DNA of 64,000 bases, taken from the NCBI GenBank assembly GCA_002803225.1, contig NXFV01001859.1:36903-100902 (forward strand), read 5' to 3'. The position numbers were made by a program, and so were the translations under genes. Shown piece by piece: positions 22,594 through 34,272 of the stretch (positions within the stretch are counted from its first letter, which is position 1; every line of letters begins with the position of its first letter). Source of the stretch: Gamarada debralockiae (Eukaryota; Ascomycota; Leotiomycetes; Helotiales; Hyphodiscaceae). The notes beneath the pieces were generated by a model. The model made no database searches. It was not told where the DNA came from and saw nothing but the letters and a program-made list of their open reading frames with translations.

Positions 22594-24115
22594 GAAATAA
22601 ATAACGGAGCACGACTGTTCTGAGAACCGATGAACTTCAATTTCTTATTAACAGGCTAGCGCAAGAGCAAATCCTACTCATACTATAAAATGACGTAATA
22701 AAGACGTTGCAGCTATTTGCCAGTTGGGTGTCAACGGAGACGAGTCCTCAAGCACAAAGCTGCAGTTGAAACCTGGCAGGATGTCAAATCGGGTCAGACT
22801 TGAGCTACGGCTCATTGCCGTTCCCACAAGTATTTCTCATTCGAAAGCGCAGACTGGCAGTTGTCCAACTTGGGACGTAAGGGCCGGCTGGGAATTTATA
22901 CGTTATTAAATTCAAGGCAGTGAGCAAGCTTTTGTGCTTTTGTTCGAGAAGGGTAGCGTCCTTCGTTTGGTACAGGCTTGTGTTTTCATACGAGAGGATT
23001 CCTTGCCAATACAGTTATTGCGTTGGTCGTTACTGAATGGACCAACCAGGCCCTTCTGATCAATGCCTACTCAAAGGAATAATGATTTCTAACGAAATCC
23101 GAAAAGCCATGCAAGAGCCCTACAGCGGTCGATAGACTGAACGTAGACCGCGTATGAGAAGGGAGATCCGCTGCTCAATCTCGTCCTATAATCGTATCTC
23201 AGTAACCTTCGCATGAAACAGGAACAACGTCCTGATCTGGTCCACGAGTCGGACCTTTCTGTTCTTTTCAAAAAATCTGAGCTGCCAGGCAAACTCGTTT
23301 TCAAATTGAATCCTAGTCCTCCCTGCCAACGCCCACAATTTAATAAGCTTTGTTCTGCGTGTCATTATCGCCATATATATCGTTGTCGCTTCGTATCTCA
23401 TTGTCGCCCTTATTGTAAAACGCGCCGGCAACGCCCTCGGTGCGTGAGAGATCTCAGGATCCAACATTTCCTCATCCTCAGCTCTCCGCCGCAAATGTGC
23501 TCGCTCAGTAGTACCTGGGCGAACATGGCATGCACAACATCGAATCGTCGGGTCGAAGCATTGTTTCGTCTTTGTTTCTGGCTATCTTTTCCAAGACGGA
23601 GAGAACCTCCTTTGGCGTATAGAGGTGCATTCGTTCGGCTGCCACTTGGCATTTTCATGTCTTAAAGTGATCGTGAGTGCCAGCTAAAAGGATGCTGAAT
23701 GGATTCTCGACCTTGGGGTTCGCAAAGGAGGCGGGTATGGCGGCTCTCAAAGCAGGAAACCGGATCATGAAAAATGCACTCGGAGCAGTTGAACTGGTCT
23801 GAGTTGTGTTTGTTGGAAGCTCAATAATAACAGTCGAAATAAGATTGTTGAAGCTTATTGAACAATTACCATGGGAGAGAAAAAACCGTGGCCTTTGCCT
23901 ATGGACGAACCTCATTTAGGTTTGAAGTGTTTCTAGCAAAGGGCGGGCTGACAAGCTCTGCGATTTAAAGCCAAACCACGCCCGTACCCTGGGAGAGGAA
24001 AAAAAAAATATTACTTACTGGGTCCCGCATGGGTGTCATACATGGTTCCCTATTCTAACACAAAGCTGCGTTGTTGAAATGCGAATAGATGGCGGCTGCT
24101 ATCTTGTATAATGTA
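22594..24115. other. intergenic, no supported gene
   Basis: Short open frames occur at 23089-23915, mainly minus strand (up to 102 residues), but overlap in different frames with no recognisable motif or splice logic. An A-run lies near 24001. Confidence 0.5.
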
Positions 24116-24740
24116 CAATCGGTTCCGGTGAGTGTTCGTCACTTTTTAAAATCTATGACTTTATTTCAAAGCTTTATAATTAAATAACCACAAAATATAA
24201 TTTAATAAAAAAAGATACATTTTAAAGCTAAACATCTGAATCATCTTATTCTTTAAATTAAATTATTTAGAAAAGTTTCAAAATTAAAAATAATTATTAA
24301 TCTTTAAATCTCTTTTTAAATCAAAATTTATATTAAAATAATTTTATTCATACGTTTGTAAATAAAATTCTAAAAATAAATTTTTTTTAAATTATATTAA
24401 TAAGACTAAAATTCAATTCAATTCTTTATTATTAAAATAAAATCTTTATTAATAATTTATTAATATTTATTTAAAAAGTATAGGTTTTTAAAACAAAATC
24501 AGAATTTCGCTTAATTTTTTATGAGAAAATCAAAAAATCTATTCAAATAAAAACTTAATAAAACTAGAACTACTTATTCAAATATAATAAAATTCGAAAT
24601 TATTATTTATAAGAAGCTTAATTATTATACTTTCAAGTTTTGAGGTATTTTATTTATTCGTTGATAAATAATAGTCGTTTAAAGTCAAACGTGTCATTTT
24701 CACATAGTAAAAAGTGCCGAACACTCACCGGAACCGATTG
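24116..24740. mobile_element. AT-rich non-autonomous DNA transposon with 32-bp TIRs
   Basis: The ends are perfect inverted repeats for 23 bases (CAATCGGTTCCGGTGAGTGT then TCG) and 31 of 32 overall. They are flanked by TA on both sides (24114-24115, 24741-24742), the duplication made by Tc1/mariner-type transposases (Fot1/Pot2 in fungi). The interior, about 24150-24690, is extremely A+T-rich, with no open frame of note, and unlike its GC-normal surroundings. It could be a MITE-like deletion derivative, or a copy bleached by repeat-induced point mutation. The superfamily is inferred from the TA duplication alone. Confidence 0.8.
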
Positions 24741-25188
24741 TACTCAAGGAGGGCATGGATCGAAGGCGCGCTTGCAAGCCGGCCCCGTCATTCTTGTTGT
24801 CGTTCCGTTATCATTGTCATTCGTAATTCTGTCATCCTTTATGCATACAAGTTCCTCAATTGGGACCCTCGTGACCACTTACTCGCTGTCCAGCATAGAC
24901 TTCAGACCTGTGCTCTTCGAATTAAAGAACGATGTTCGTTCGACTTGTAATGCCTTCTGCATAGGGAGTAAAACTTCTTGGCTACTAACTCTGACTCCAA
25001 GAGTTTGCTTCTTAACTGCCGGGTTCGCATGTTTGGGAGCCTGATCAGTATAAAACTCGGTTTGCCAGTGTTGCAAGCGCCCAACTATATTGCACGAAAA
25101 CAGCTATAACTTACGAAGAGATCGATAAGGGCTCAGGAGAATAATTTGACAAAATGTGTCAGTTGTAAACGCTTTATAACTCATCAAA
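24741..25188. other. intergenic between element and augmin-like gene
   Basis: Open frames at 24640-25044 (plus) and 24879-25084 (minus) overlap and the first crosses the element boundary. I see no gene here. Confidence 0.5.
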
Positions 25189-26871
25189 TCATCGTGACCA
25201 CCGCTCAACAAGTTCATCACGATGAACATTCCTCGCTTGAAGCTTCTGAAGATTCACCTCCTCCAACTTCTGCTGCAAATCCTCGACATCCTGCTCAAAA
25301 GTGCCAACAGAAGACCCAATCTCTGGATTCAGAAATTGTACTTTGCGATACTGCGTATCAGCGAGTAGAGAATCTCGAAGAAGCTGCAAAGTGACATGAG
25401 CATCCAGCAAATGCGAAGATATCGAAGACTCGGTGGTAGACTGGAGACTGTTTGCATGACCCTCCAGCTTGCTCAGGCGATCTGACAAAGCTCGTTCGAG
25501 GACTTCACTGCGAGCGATGTCCGTGTTCGCCTCAGCTGGAAAAGTGATTCCCAGGTTTCGGAGGAGTTGTTGTTCTGGCTCGATATCTTCATCTCCATGT
25601 CCTGAGGAGCGTCGTCGGGTGTTTCGAGCACGCACTGGAGATTGGGTGGCGGATGATTTCCGTCGCCGTTGTGTGTTCGGCCTGACTGGGCTGGCAGGTT
25701 TGCTAGATGCTGATTCTTCTGAGCGTTGAAGTTCTTTCTTCGCCTCATCTAGCACGTATTGCAGTGCCATCTTGTGGCTTTGGTGTTCTTCGGCCCGTTC
25801 TAGGAATACCTCGACCCTGTTCCCTAAGAAGTTTAGACAGTCGTTTATCTGGGTGAAGTCAGTATAATGTAGCATAAAAGAAGAACTCCATAACATACAT
25901 ATTTGACGGCTTTTACAGATCGTTCCTGACCTTGGCCATCTCTTGCTGCAATCTCTCGGAGAGCAGGCTCGAGAAATTGTTGCTCGGCTGACATTTGAGC
26001 AACTGGCAGAATCTCTGAATACAGAGACTCAAGTTCTTCCTGTAGATCAATAGACTCTTGACCGTCTGCATCATGCCCGTTTGCAGAGTTGTTCAATGCA
26101 TCGAGGTAGATTCTGTCAAGCCTTGTCCGGATCCCTTCAACCGTGTGCTTAATCAACCTCGCACAGAGATCTCTGATACGTGCAATAGTCTCCTCATCCC
26201 CAGATTGGACAGTATCGAGATCACTAGCGAGCTTCTGTAGACTTGATAACAGCTTATCATCAGATCTCAGGATGCTGTCCACAGTTTGCTTCACATCGCT
26301 CTCCAATGCCTTAGACTGCTGTTCAAGATCGGAGGTCTGGTATCTTAAACTTTGAGATAGCTCCTCCACCGCGGAAACAATATGCCCTTTCTCAGCATTC
26401 CACTTCCGTTGTTGGGATATATCTGTATGAGATCGTGCCTCTCCGGCCCGCGTATTGCTCTTCACAAATGTGTTCATAGCATTCTGCTGCAGTTTCAAGG
26501 CCTCGCTCTGCTTTTCGATGGCAGCGGTAGATCGTTTGAGCTCTTCGATGGCATCCTGGATGTCTTGATCATTGAGACCTCGGATTGTGGACAGATCTTG
26601 GGAGGCGGCTAAGGTACTGGCTTCACCTGACTTTGAGAGTGTAGCATACCTTACTTAGTTAGTTTCGGAAGCATAATAAGGCTGTGGCCGCTTACAATGC
26701 TGATTCTTCTCTTGTCAACAGCGTCTCAGGTCCAAGATATTCCTCCACCCACGCCTGAATGGCGGTCTGGCTCTCTGGGTCCTCAAAAGCAGATTTGATG
26801 GCGTCTCGATTATGGGATACATCATGATCGCGTAAGATCTCTAGCAGTGTATTCAAAGAGGGATTAGACAT
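25189..26871 (-). CDS. HAUS3-like augmin subunit (coiled coil)
   Basis: Three exons (26871-26696, 26649-25899, 25848-25189) give 528 residues. The N-terminus (TAIQAWVEEYLGPETLLTRE) resembles the small N-terminal domain of HAUS augmin-like complex subunit 3, where a Trp-containing helix is followed by a leucine/Ser-Arg-Glu turn. The rest is nearly all coiled coil, with heptads from residue 85 to 290 and again from 300, interrupted by a basic, Ser/Pro/Arg-rich linker (SPVRPNTQRRRKSSATQSP). Augmin recruits gamma-tubulin to spindle microtubules; Aspergillus has the complex, many other fungi do not. Any coiled-coil mitotic or Golgi protein could mimic this, so the family call is moderate while the gene model is solid. 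Confidence 0.6.
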
Positions 26872-27063
26872 GGTGGTTTGGCAGAAGGCTGAGAATGTGC
26901 CTCGTTTGTTTTGGTGTTAAGGATTCGCGTCAGGGAAGAAGCACGCGACAAAAGTTCAGCCTTCTCGGGCCGGGATCGGCCCGAGGAATTGGCTTTCCGA
27001 GTTGAGACAAACATCTGCTCTTTCTTCCTTTCATGATGGAACAGCAAGTATTGTATGTTCAAA
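26872..27063. promoter_or_regulatory. compact bidirectional promoter
   Basis: Only 192 bases separate the two start codons on opposite strands, so both transcripts must start within it. Confidence 0.6.
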
Positions 27064-28884
27064 ATGGCCGACAATGGCAGTATTATAGCTGATGGTCTTG
27101 GAGTCTTAAAGCTGGTAACTCTTCTGCCCCTCAATCGTCATCTGCAAGGCTGACAATACCACTCCTCAGGTAGCCCGGCTATCATGGCCTCGCAATCTCA
27201 TTGCTTGGCTTTATGTACCCGTTGGAATATTGATCATTCTATTAGCATGTTTTGGAGTCAACTCTCTCATAGGCCTTAGTTCGGTCTCATTTCCCGCTTC
27301 TGTGGCTCTTTTGGTTGCTCTTTTCTTTTCTTTGATTGCTTGTGACCTTGTCATGGGAGACCGCTGGACGAGAGGGCTTGTCAATGTGATAGATGTGCCA
27401 GTACGTTTATCAGGCTATTTATCAAGCAATTTTCTGACTCTGTTACGTCCAGGCTGGCTTTGCTCTTCGTTATATAAATATCTTTTTTATGCCCTCTTTC
27501 GTTCTCCTTCCTCTGAGTCCTCCCATTAGTGGGGCAGAGGTGGGCAAGATCATAGCAGTATTTCGTGAGTATGCCTCTCTACGTATTCAGTACTCTCGTC
27601 TCTGATATCTTTTTAGTCGTTGGCTTCGGCGTCATGCTATCCGTCACAGCCTATCTAGTCCGTGGCCTACAACTCCTCCTGGGCTCCTCCAAACGAGCAG
27701 TGATCGAAAGAGTAGAAGAAATGGGCAACGAAGACGACGCCATACCCCTCGCAGATAACAGCAGAAGTAGACAAGCCTCCGAAGTTACTCTAACTTCACC
27801 CGGCTCAGCAGAAGACCTAGCCAACCACCTCATCGCACCCCAACGAGCCCAAGATCCCTCCCTCATCCGCGGCACCGGCGGTCCACCCGAAAACGACACC
27901 TCACTACAAGAAACCCTCCGCCGGGAAATCCTTCAAACTCCCCTCCCACTCACGCGCCTCCAACGCTGGGCAGCCTTCATCAACTCAAACTTCGACCGCA
28001 TAACCTATGCCATCCTCTTCCTCTTCATCGGCCTCCCGATATACTACACAACAGGCTACGCTATGCCCGCTCATCTAACATTCAACGTCCTAGCCTATTT
28101 TGCCGCTCTTGCTCTGCCCGCTAAATGGCGACAATTTCTCCACCCCGTGCTCGTCTCCTCTCTTATCACCGTCCTTGGAATCTGGATCCTGGGTCTCATC
28201 CGAGGTGAGACTCTCAATGATGTTTTGGACTCTTACAAGACTGGAACGAATTATTTGAAGCTCTGGAATGGAGACAGGCACCTCCCCGCTCCTGGAGCAG
28301 GCGACATCTTCGGATCTATCCTCAATGCATCAATCGTTGCGCTTGCTTTGCCCATGTATAACTACCGCCATGAATTGCAACGGCATTTCTTCGCCATTGT
28401 TATCCCCAACGTCGTTATCTCAATTGCTTCACTGTTTGGATACCCAGCGCTTTGCTACGCAATAGGAATATCAGCGAAGAGGAGTTTGGCGTTCGCTGCG
28501 AGGAGTTTAACACTTGCGTTGGCTACCCCGGCTGTGAGTAATCTAGGTGGAGATCTGAATACGGTTGCGGGGGTTGCAATTATGAGTGGAATTTTTGGGG
28601 TGCTAATTGGGCCGAAGATGTTAGCTTGGTTGAGGATTCCTGAAGGTGAGTGGTCTAGTGTGACGGAAAAGGGCTGTTGCTAATAAGTGATAGATGATTA
28701 CGTGACGAGAGGAGTCACGTTAGGAGCCAATTCTTCGGCGATAGCTACTGCGCTCCTGCTGGTGTCAGATCCGCGTGCAGCTGCACTGTCGAGCCTGTCG
28801 ATGAGTTTGTTTGGGATTATCACCTTGGCACTTACTTCTGTACCTCCAATTGTGAGAGCTATAGACTCTTTGGTAGATTTGTAA
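27064..28884 (+). CDS. LrgA/LrgB-like membrane protein (glycolate/glycerate transporter-like)
   Basis: Five exons (27064-27114, 27170-27400, 27453-27564, 27617-28645, 28694-28884) give 537 residues. The first third has LrgA/CidA-like helices (LIILLACFGVNSLIGL ... FALRYINIFFMPSFVLLPLS). A hydrophilic Ser/Asp-rich loop (about 190-260) follows, then LrgB/CidB-like helices, with NASIVALALPMYNYRHEL, LALATPAVSNLGGDLNTVAG and RGVTLGANSSAIATALL, typical of LrgB. Plant PLGG1, a fused LrgA-LrgB protein, moves glycolate and glycerate across the plastid envelope; bacterial pairs influence murein turnover and pyruvate transport. The fungal role is unproven. The fifth exon is needed, because the unspliced frame stops three codons later. 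Confidence 0.82.
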
Positions 28885-29065
28885 ATGGAAGCCCTGGCCC
28901 AAGCCAGTTATCGTCATGTAATTCTCATAAAGACATTTATGCTTTTGTAGACTGGGCAACAGTTGAGAAGGATTTTGGAAAGCCCTGCCTGTGAAAATTC
29001 CCGTCCCTTATGTCAAGTAAAGTGTCTTCGAGGTATTAAACACCCTTCCATCGTAGCTCCGTAAC

Positions 29066-29821
29066 TTATTCCAGTCTGTCAATCGATTAGTACATGCGCG
29101 CACGTAGCGTTTGGTCGCTCGGAATATACCTCTCAATCAAATGCAAACCAGAAGCAGTCTCAACCACATGACTAACTTCACCAGGCCTCAATTGGAACGC
29201 AGCCTCCTCAAACTCTTTCTGCATATCTCCCTTGCCAAAGAACCCCAGATCTCCCCTCTTCCTGGCACTGCTGCAATCGGACTCGGTGACAGCAAGGTCG
29301 CCAAGGGAAACCTGACCGCTGCGAATACGAGCTTCGTGGCCAAGAATAGTAGTCATAGCATCCTCCTTGGTACGTGTGATAGTTGCCTGTGCATCATCAG
29401 CAACCACTCCATGTCACCCCACATCTATAACAAACATACCTCACGCCAGGAACTTGGCCGTCTACTATCCTTATGCTTAACCAGTAAATGGCTTGCACGA
29501 ATCTTGCCATCAGCACCCTTCCCATTCATAGTTCCGCCCTCGGGTCTGATCTCAGAAGCGCTGTGGTGCTCAGCCATGTAGCTCTTGAGTTTCTCGGTAT
29601 CGGTTCCTGGCGGCGGCTCCCATCGCGATTGTTTGAGTGATTCGTTGAAGTAGTAGGGGAGGTTCTTGGATTGCGAGTGGCGAACTTCCCAGCCGGTTGG
29701 GAGACCTGTGTCAGCCTTTTGTTATTGTCAGCTCTTTCCGAAATCAGAAGTGAGGTGTAAAGCTCCAAGGCTGGCGCAACCAAGTAAATAAACATGAAAG
29801 TTGGAACTTGAGGCTTACCAT
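29066..29821 (-). CDS. ESS1: peptidyl-prolyl cis-trans isomerase, Pin1/Ess1 type
   Basis: Four exons (29821-29819, 29715-29440, 29386-29130, 29075-29066) give 181 residues. The first holds only ATG and the last ten bases. An N-terminal WW domain ([20 protein letters not shown] with both Trp) is joined by a short linker to a parvulin domain: RASHLLVKH with its phosphate-binding context, [33 protein letters not shown] with the catalytic Cys, and HLIERLE at the end. It isomerises phospho-Ser/Thr-Pro bonds, best known on the RNA polymerase II CTD. Unspliced, the third exon would add a spurious tail; the tiny last exon restores the family terminus. Confidence 0.95.
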
Positions 29822-30239
29822 TTTGTGAAACGTTGAAAGAGAGTGGGTGTTGGTTTGAGGATTTTTATTTGAAGATGGAAGTGGAAGTGACTCGAATGGT
29901 GTCGCACAGCGATCTTATGTGGTTGTCGGGGGGCAATTCGCTCATCAAAAGCTGCAGGAACGATGGGATGAGGAAGGTCACAGGACAGGACCCAGGTTGG
30001 CGGGGTCGACTTTTTAGCGCCGACCTAACTTTTAGTGGCAGGGGTCACATTCACCAACTCGGAGACGGCGACTCATCACGACTTTTGAGCTTTTGCCTCT
30101 AAATTAGACACAACTTAAATCACTCAACAGACAAAACACATTCACATCGCCCAACCGGATTTTCGATCCGCCACTACCTAAAGTAGCGAACAACACGACA
30201 ACTTCCTCCACACTACCGACACCGCTTGTCGATTTCGAT
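29822..30239. promoter_or_regulatory. bidirectional promoter region, ESS1 / RPB9
   Basis: 418-bp spacer between two divergent genes of the Pol II machinery. CA-rich leader sequence precedes the RPB9 ATG. Confidence 0.45.
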
Positions 30240-30862
30240 ATGGCTTCCCCAGCATCAAGTACCGGCGACGAGGCCAAGAAGAACACCGAGCAAATCACCT
30301 TCCGTTTCTGCAGCGAATGTTCGAACATGCTGTACCCCAAAGAAGACCCCGATACCCACCGCCTACAATTCGCCTGCCGAACCTGCCAATATAGCGAAGA
30401 AGCCGTCTCCTCCTGTGTATTCCGCAACATTCTCAACAACGCAGTGGGTGAAACTGCTGGTGTGACGCAAGATGTTGGCTCGGACCCAACTGTTGGTTTC
30501 CCTTTCTGTTTGCTGCATGGTTCAGTGGTTATCTGCGCAGGCAGACTGGGGAGGCGTGCCACGGAGGATGAGTTGCTCGAGGAGTTGAGAAAGAGTTCTG
30601 CTATGATGCAGAAGCTTTGAGGGGCCGTCCTTTCAGTCTTTTGTGACCTTCTGCTAACATGTCTGACTGTTTAGCTTCCGCGCTCGAACAAGACTTGCCC
30701 AAAGTGCAAGACGGAGGATGCGGTGTTCTTCCAATCTCAACAGAGATCTGCGGAGACTGGAATGGTAAGAATCGCTCTTTGGACTGTCAAGTGAGTCAAG
30801 CTAACATGTTCTTTCAGAAACTCTTTTACGTCTGTTGTGGTTGCGGTCACATCTTCTCATAA
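30240..30862 (+). CDS. RPB9: RNA polymerase II subunit RPB9
   Basis: Three exons (30240-30491, 30675-30764, 30818-30862) give 128 residues. The N-terminal zinc ribbon is [16 protein letters not shown] ... [11 protein letters not shown] (two CxxC pairs). The C-terminal TFIIS-like ribbon is built across the introns as [20 protein letters not shown] ... [15 protein letters not shown]9 sits at the jaw of Pol II and affects start-site choice, fidelity and transcription-coupled repair. The 183-base first intron is the longest here and reads open for a while, so unspliced models give a false tail. Confidence 0.95.
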
Positions 30863-31093
30863 TATGATACCCCGAGGCATGAATTTCTGATATTGGCGTG
30901 ATGCTCGGTTTGGCTCGGGCGTTTGGGAGGACTTGCATGCTCTGGAGTTCAGGAAAAAGCAAACATAGAAACGCTTATCTCTAAGGAAGAAACAAGGCAG
31001 CATAGGGGAATGGAATGATTTTATCTCTTCAAAATGACCGATTCTAAACGCCGGCAGTGCTATGCTTACACCATGACCCTTTGTACAATATTC
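30863..31093. terminator. convergent 3' region, RPB9 / uL14m
   Basis: Short spacer between two genes transcribed toward each other; 3' ends of both must fall here. Confidence 0.4.
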
Positions 31094-31649
31094 CTACAGA
31101 TGCATCGGGGCCAGTGACAAGATCTTCGACCACTTCATTTTCCTCAGTTCCGTTCCAACAATACCTATATCCAATCATCAGTCAAATTCCAAGTGAACAA
31201 AGAGCCAAATACGAACCATTCAACCTCGTCCCAATCGGCTCCCCGGCCTTATTGATCAAGACACAGGCATTGTCATCGAACTTCACCACACTCCCATCCG
31301 GTCTCTGCAGCTTCTTCTTCGTTCGAACCACAACCGCATGTCTGATATCTCCTCTCTTGACTTTGTTGGCCGCCGATGTTCCCACGCTCGCGCCTGGTCC
31401 TGACTCTGAGAAGTTCCGCTGTTTCTGTACCACCACAATGACCCGGTCGCCTGGCAAGAATTAGTATATTAAGAGATCGACGGGAGGAGCGAGGAGCGGA
31501 CCGATCTTTGCGTGTCGTTTCATTTTCATGACCTTCACGCATTCGACAATGGCGGCGCCAGAATTGTCGATGCAATTCATCATCGTCTGCGAAAGAAATT
31601 AGCATTACAGAGTGAATGCCCAAAATATATATACCTTTAATTGGATCAT
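31094..31649 (-). CDS. MRPL38: mitochondrial large-subunit ribosomal protein uL14m
   Basis: Four exons (31649-31635, 31586-31502, 31450-31217, 31164-31094) give 134 residues. The sequence begins [17 protein letters not shown] with no separate presequence, runs through [11 protein letters not shown] and [35 protein letters not shown], and ends [16 protein letters not shown], the uL14 C-terminus. The N-terminal five codons lie in their own exon. uL14 binds 23S-type rRNA at the subunit interface. The [11 protein letters not shown] ending is that of the mitochondrial form rather than cytosolic RPL23. Confidence 0.93.
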
Positions 31650-32241
31650 CGTGAGATCATGTCAAGACAAGTGCCTTCACTTGGTGTTCGAAGTTCTCGT
31701 TGTGGAATTCTGCTTCGCGATGCGCGGTTCCATTTCAGGAAAGGCTCGCAGCCTTGCGAGACATTTAGGCAATAAGGCATCAAATGTCCCTGCGCCATCT
31801 CAATTTAGATATTCAATATCCCCCAAATACCTTCACTTTCTGCAATGATTTGCCTGAAAATGTTAGACCTTCACTGGCTCTGACTGACCGGCAATTCATC
31901 TATCTTTCAAATTTGCATTTATGGCCTTTGCATAATCCCACCCAGCCAATGCTCGCCTTCACGCTTCGGCCGGCCAAAGTGAACTTCAGCTGAGAATAGG
32001 AAGGCTGAGCCGTTGTATTTTGGAGGACAATAATAACTATTGAGGGCCCTACGATTGAAATACTTTTGCCTTCGCCGAGAGCTTTCAACTTGCAACAATT
32101 TCCTTTACACAAATTTCATCGACCATTCGAATACAGCCATTCCTTCGACAGGGAGGTACGAACCCCCTGGTACTTCACACTACTGCTTTTCAGCATTACA
32201 CACGATCGCATGAAGTCCGCACAGCAATATTTGCGTTCGCA
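31650..32241. promoter_or_regulatory. divergent spacer, uL14m / SET9
   Basis: 592 bp between divergent starts. Overlapping small frames only; nothing recognisable. Confidence 0.4.
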
Positions 32242-34272
32242 ATGCCTTCCCAACCTACCTCGCCCAAGAAGCAGCGTCTTACGCTTGCGCAACTTGCTTC
32301 TTACGATGATATTCTCACGGATGCTCTTGTTGACAAGGTATGTATTCTATCTCACCTCAGAAGTGAAGTCACTTTCTCACATAGAGATGTAGACGTATTA
32401 CTGGACCACTATTCGAAAGAATCGAAGCGCATACCATCCATGTCGAAGTGTCCGAGAAGAAGATGTCACTTCTATCATCCAGAAGTCCGTGATTATCGAG
32501 AAGGACGCTGCGAAAGCCGAGTCGCAACTCCTGGCTCTACCAGGTCTCAAGAAGTACTCAGACGCCCTCAAAACTGAGAAAGAGAAGGATGATTTTCGCA
32601 GACATTTGAGAAGATATGTCAACATCTATCTGCCAGACTGTCCGTTCGAGGTGGCGAGTACCAACAGGTATACGGTTGTTACACACGAGGCGGCGGTCAC
32701 GGCGAGGAGATTCATTAAGAAGGGTGAGGTGGTGAAATACCTTTGTGGTATTCAAGTTATTATGACTGAGGAGGAGGAAGACATGATCAAGCACAGCAGA
32801 CGAGATTTCAGCATCGTGATTTCGAGCCGCAATCGGGCTGCTTCGCTTTTCCTTGGACCAGCGAGATTTGCGAATCATGATTGTGGAGCGAATGCCCGAC
32901 TTCAGACTGCTGGTATTGCTGGGATGGAGATCTACGCTATTAGGGATATTGAGGTTGGCGACGAGATTACGGTTTCATATGGTATGTTTCAATTTTACCC
33001 CTGTTCAGGGGACAAGTTCTAATCATGTTTACAGGGGAAAACTACTTTGGCGAGGACAACTGCGAATGTCTCTGCAAAACCTGCGAAGACCTCTGCCAGA
33101 ATGGCTGGACCGCAGATGAGGACACAGAGACTCAAACAGTTCCAAAACTCTCCATTGAAGAGCCATCTGAAGGTTACTCATTCCGACGAAGAAGAAGACT
33201 TGAATCCTCAGATGAGTCACGAGATCAGTCCGAGACACCAGACGTCAATATCAGACCTAAGGTCGTCAAGAGAACTCCGCGATCATTGTCCAGGTTCAAG
33301 AATGCGGAAGAGTCGCCTGTTGGAAAATCACCTTCTGTTGAGCCTCGACAAACACCTTTGAAGCGTAAGAGAGATGCAGAACTTCTTACTCCTTCTCCTG
33401 GCGAGGTCGTCACAAAGAAGGGTAAGAAGGCTCCCGTTGTGAAGGAAGAGGAGACTGAGGTGACCTTTACTGCTCCAGTCAACAATCCATCACCAGCCAG
33501 CTCCAGGTCCGAGTCTCGACAACTGAGTCCCGCACCATCTTCCAGCAATGAGGCGACAGTCACAGATGCCACATCAGTCGACGAGGACACTATCATAGTC
33601 CAACCTCTCATCAGTCCCGTCATCTCCAAACTCCGTCGCACACGAGGCGCCAAACTTCTCGATTCCTTAGAGCAAGCCAAGGCCGGTGCTACTATCCTAG
33701 TCAGCGAGTCGACAAGCAAGCAACACCCCGTCCTCCAGGAAGATACCAACTCCATCCTCTCCGAACTGCAATCCGACCCCGAGCTCGACGACTCCTCCAT
33801 GTCCTTCACCCCGAAGTCATCAGGCACCAAGCGCAAGCGCAAGATCCCACCCCCAAAAACCGACGTCGACCACGCACCTCCCGTCCGTGTACCCGGCGAC
33901 TACGTCCTGACTCCCGCATTACTCGCTGAGCCCGCAAGTTCTTGGATCGTGTGCAAGATCTGCGAAGAGGCATTTGTGCAAAAGGATGCATATTTCACGC
34001 GCTCTAGTTGTCCGAGATGTGAGAGACATAGTAAGTTGTATGGCTATATGTGGCCGAAGACGGACAAGGAGGGGAAGAATGATAGTGAGGAGAGAGTGCT
34101 GGATCATAGGACTGTGCATCGGTTCATTAGGCCGGATGAGGAGAGGAGCATTCGGAAGCGGGATCGGGGTTCAATAGACAGTCGGGGCGTTACCAGAGAA
34201 ATTAGTGAGGTTGTTGTGGAGAAGGAGGATGAGGGTAGGCGAAGTAAGAGGGCGAAGAGATTTACGATGTGA
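32242..34272 (+). CDS. SET9: histone H4-K20 methyltransferase SET9 (SUV4-20 type)
   Basis: Three exons (32242-32337, 32393-32981, 33035-34272) give 640 residues. The N-terminal helical region ([20 protein letters not shown] ... [11 protein letters not shown]) is that of SUV4-20 enzymes. The SET domain (about 115-245) shows [31 protein letters not shown] (NHDC SAM/lysine-channel motif) and [14 protein letters not shown], followed by post-SET cysteines [13 protein letters not shown] long disordered basic/Ser-rich section follows. A C-terminal Cys pair module (VCKICEEAF ... SCPRCERH) may bind zinc and is typical of fungal SET9. It methylates H4K20, acting in DNA-damage checkpoint signalling and heterochromatin. 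Confidence 0.93.

Noticed and set aside
23089..23915. Minus-strand cluster of frames between bioDA and the AT-rich element
   Set aside because: Three overlapping frames without shared splice sites or motifs; composition does not favour one.
24640..25044. 134-residue plus-strand frame
   Set aside because: It crosses the right terminal repeat of the AT-rich element and has no recognisable content.
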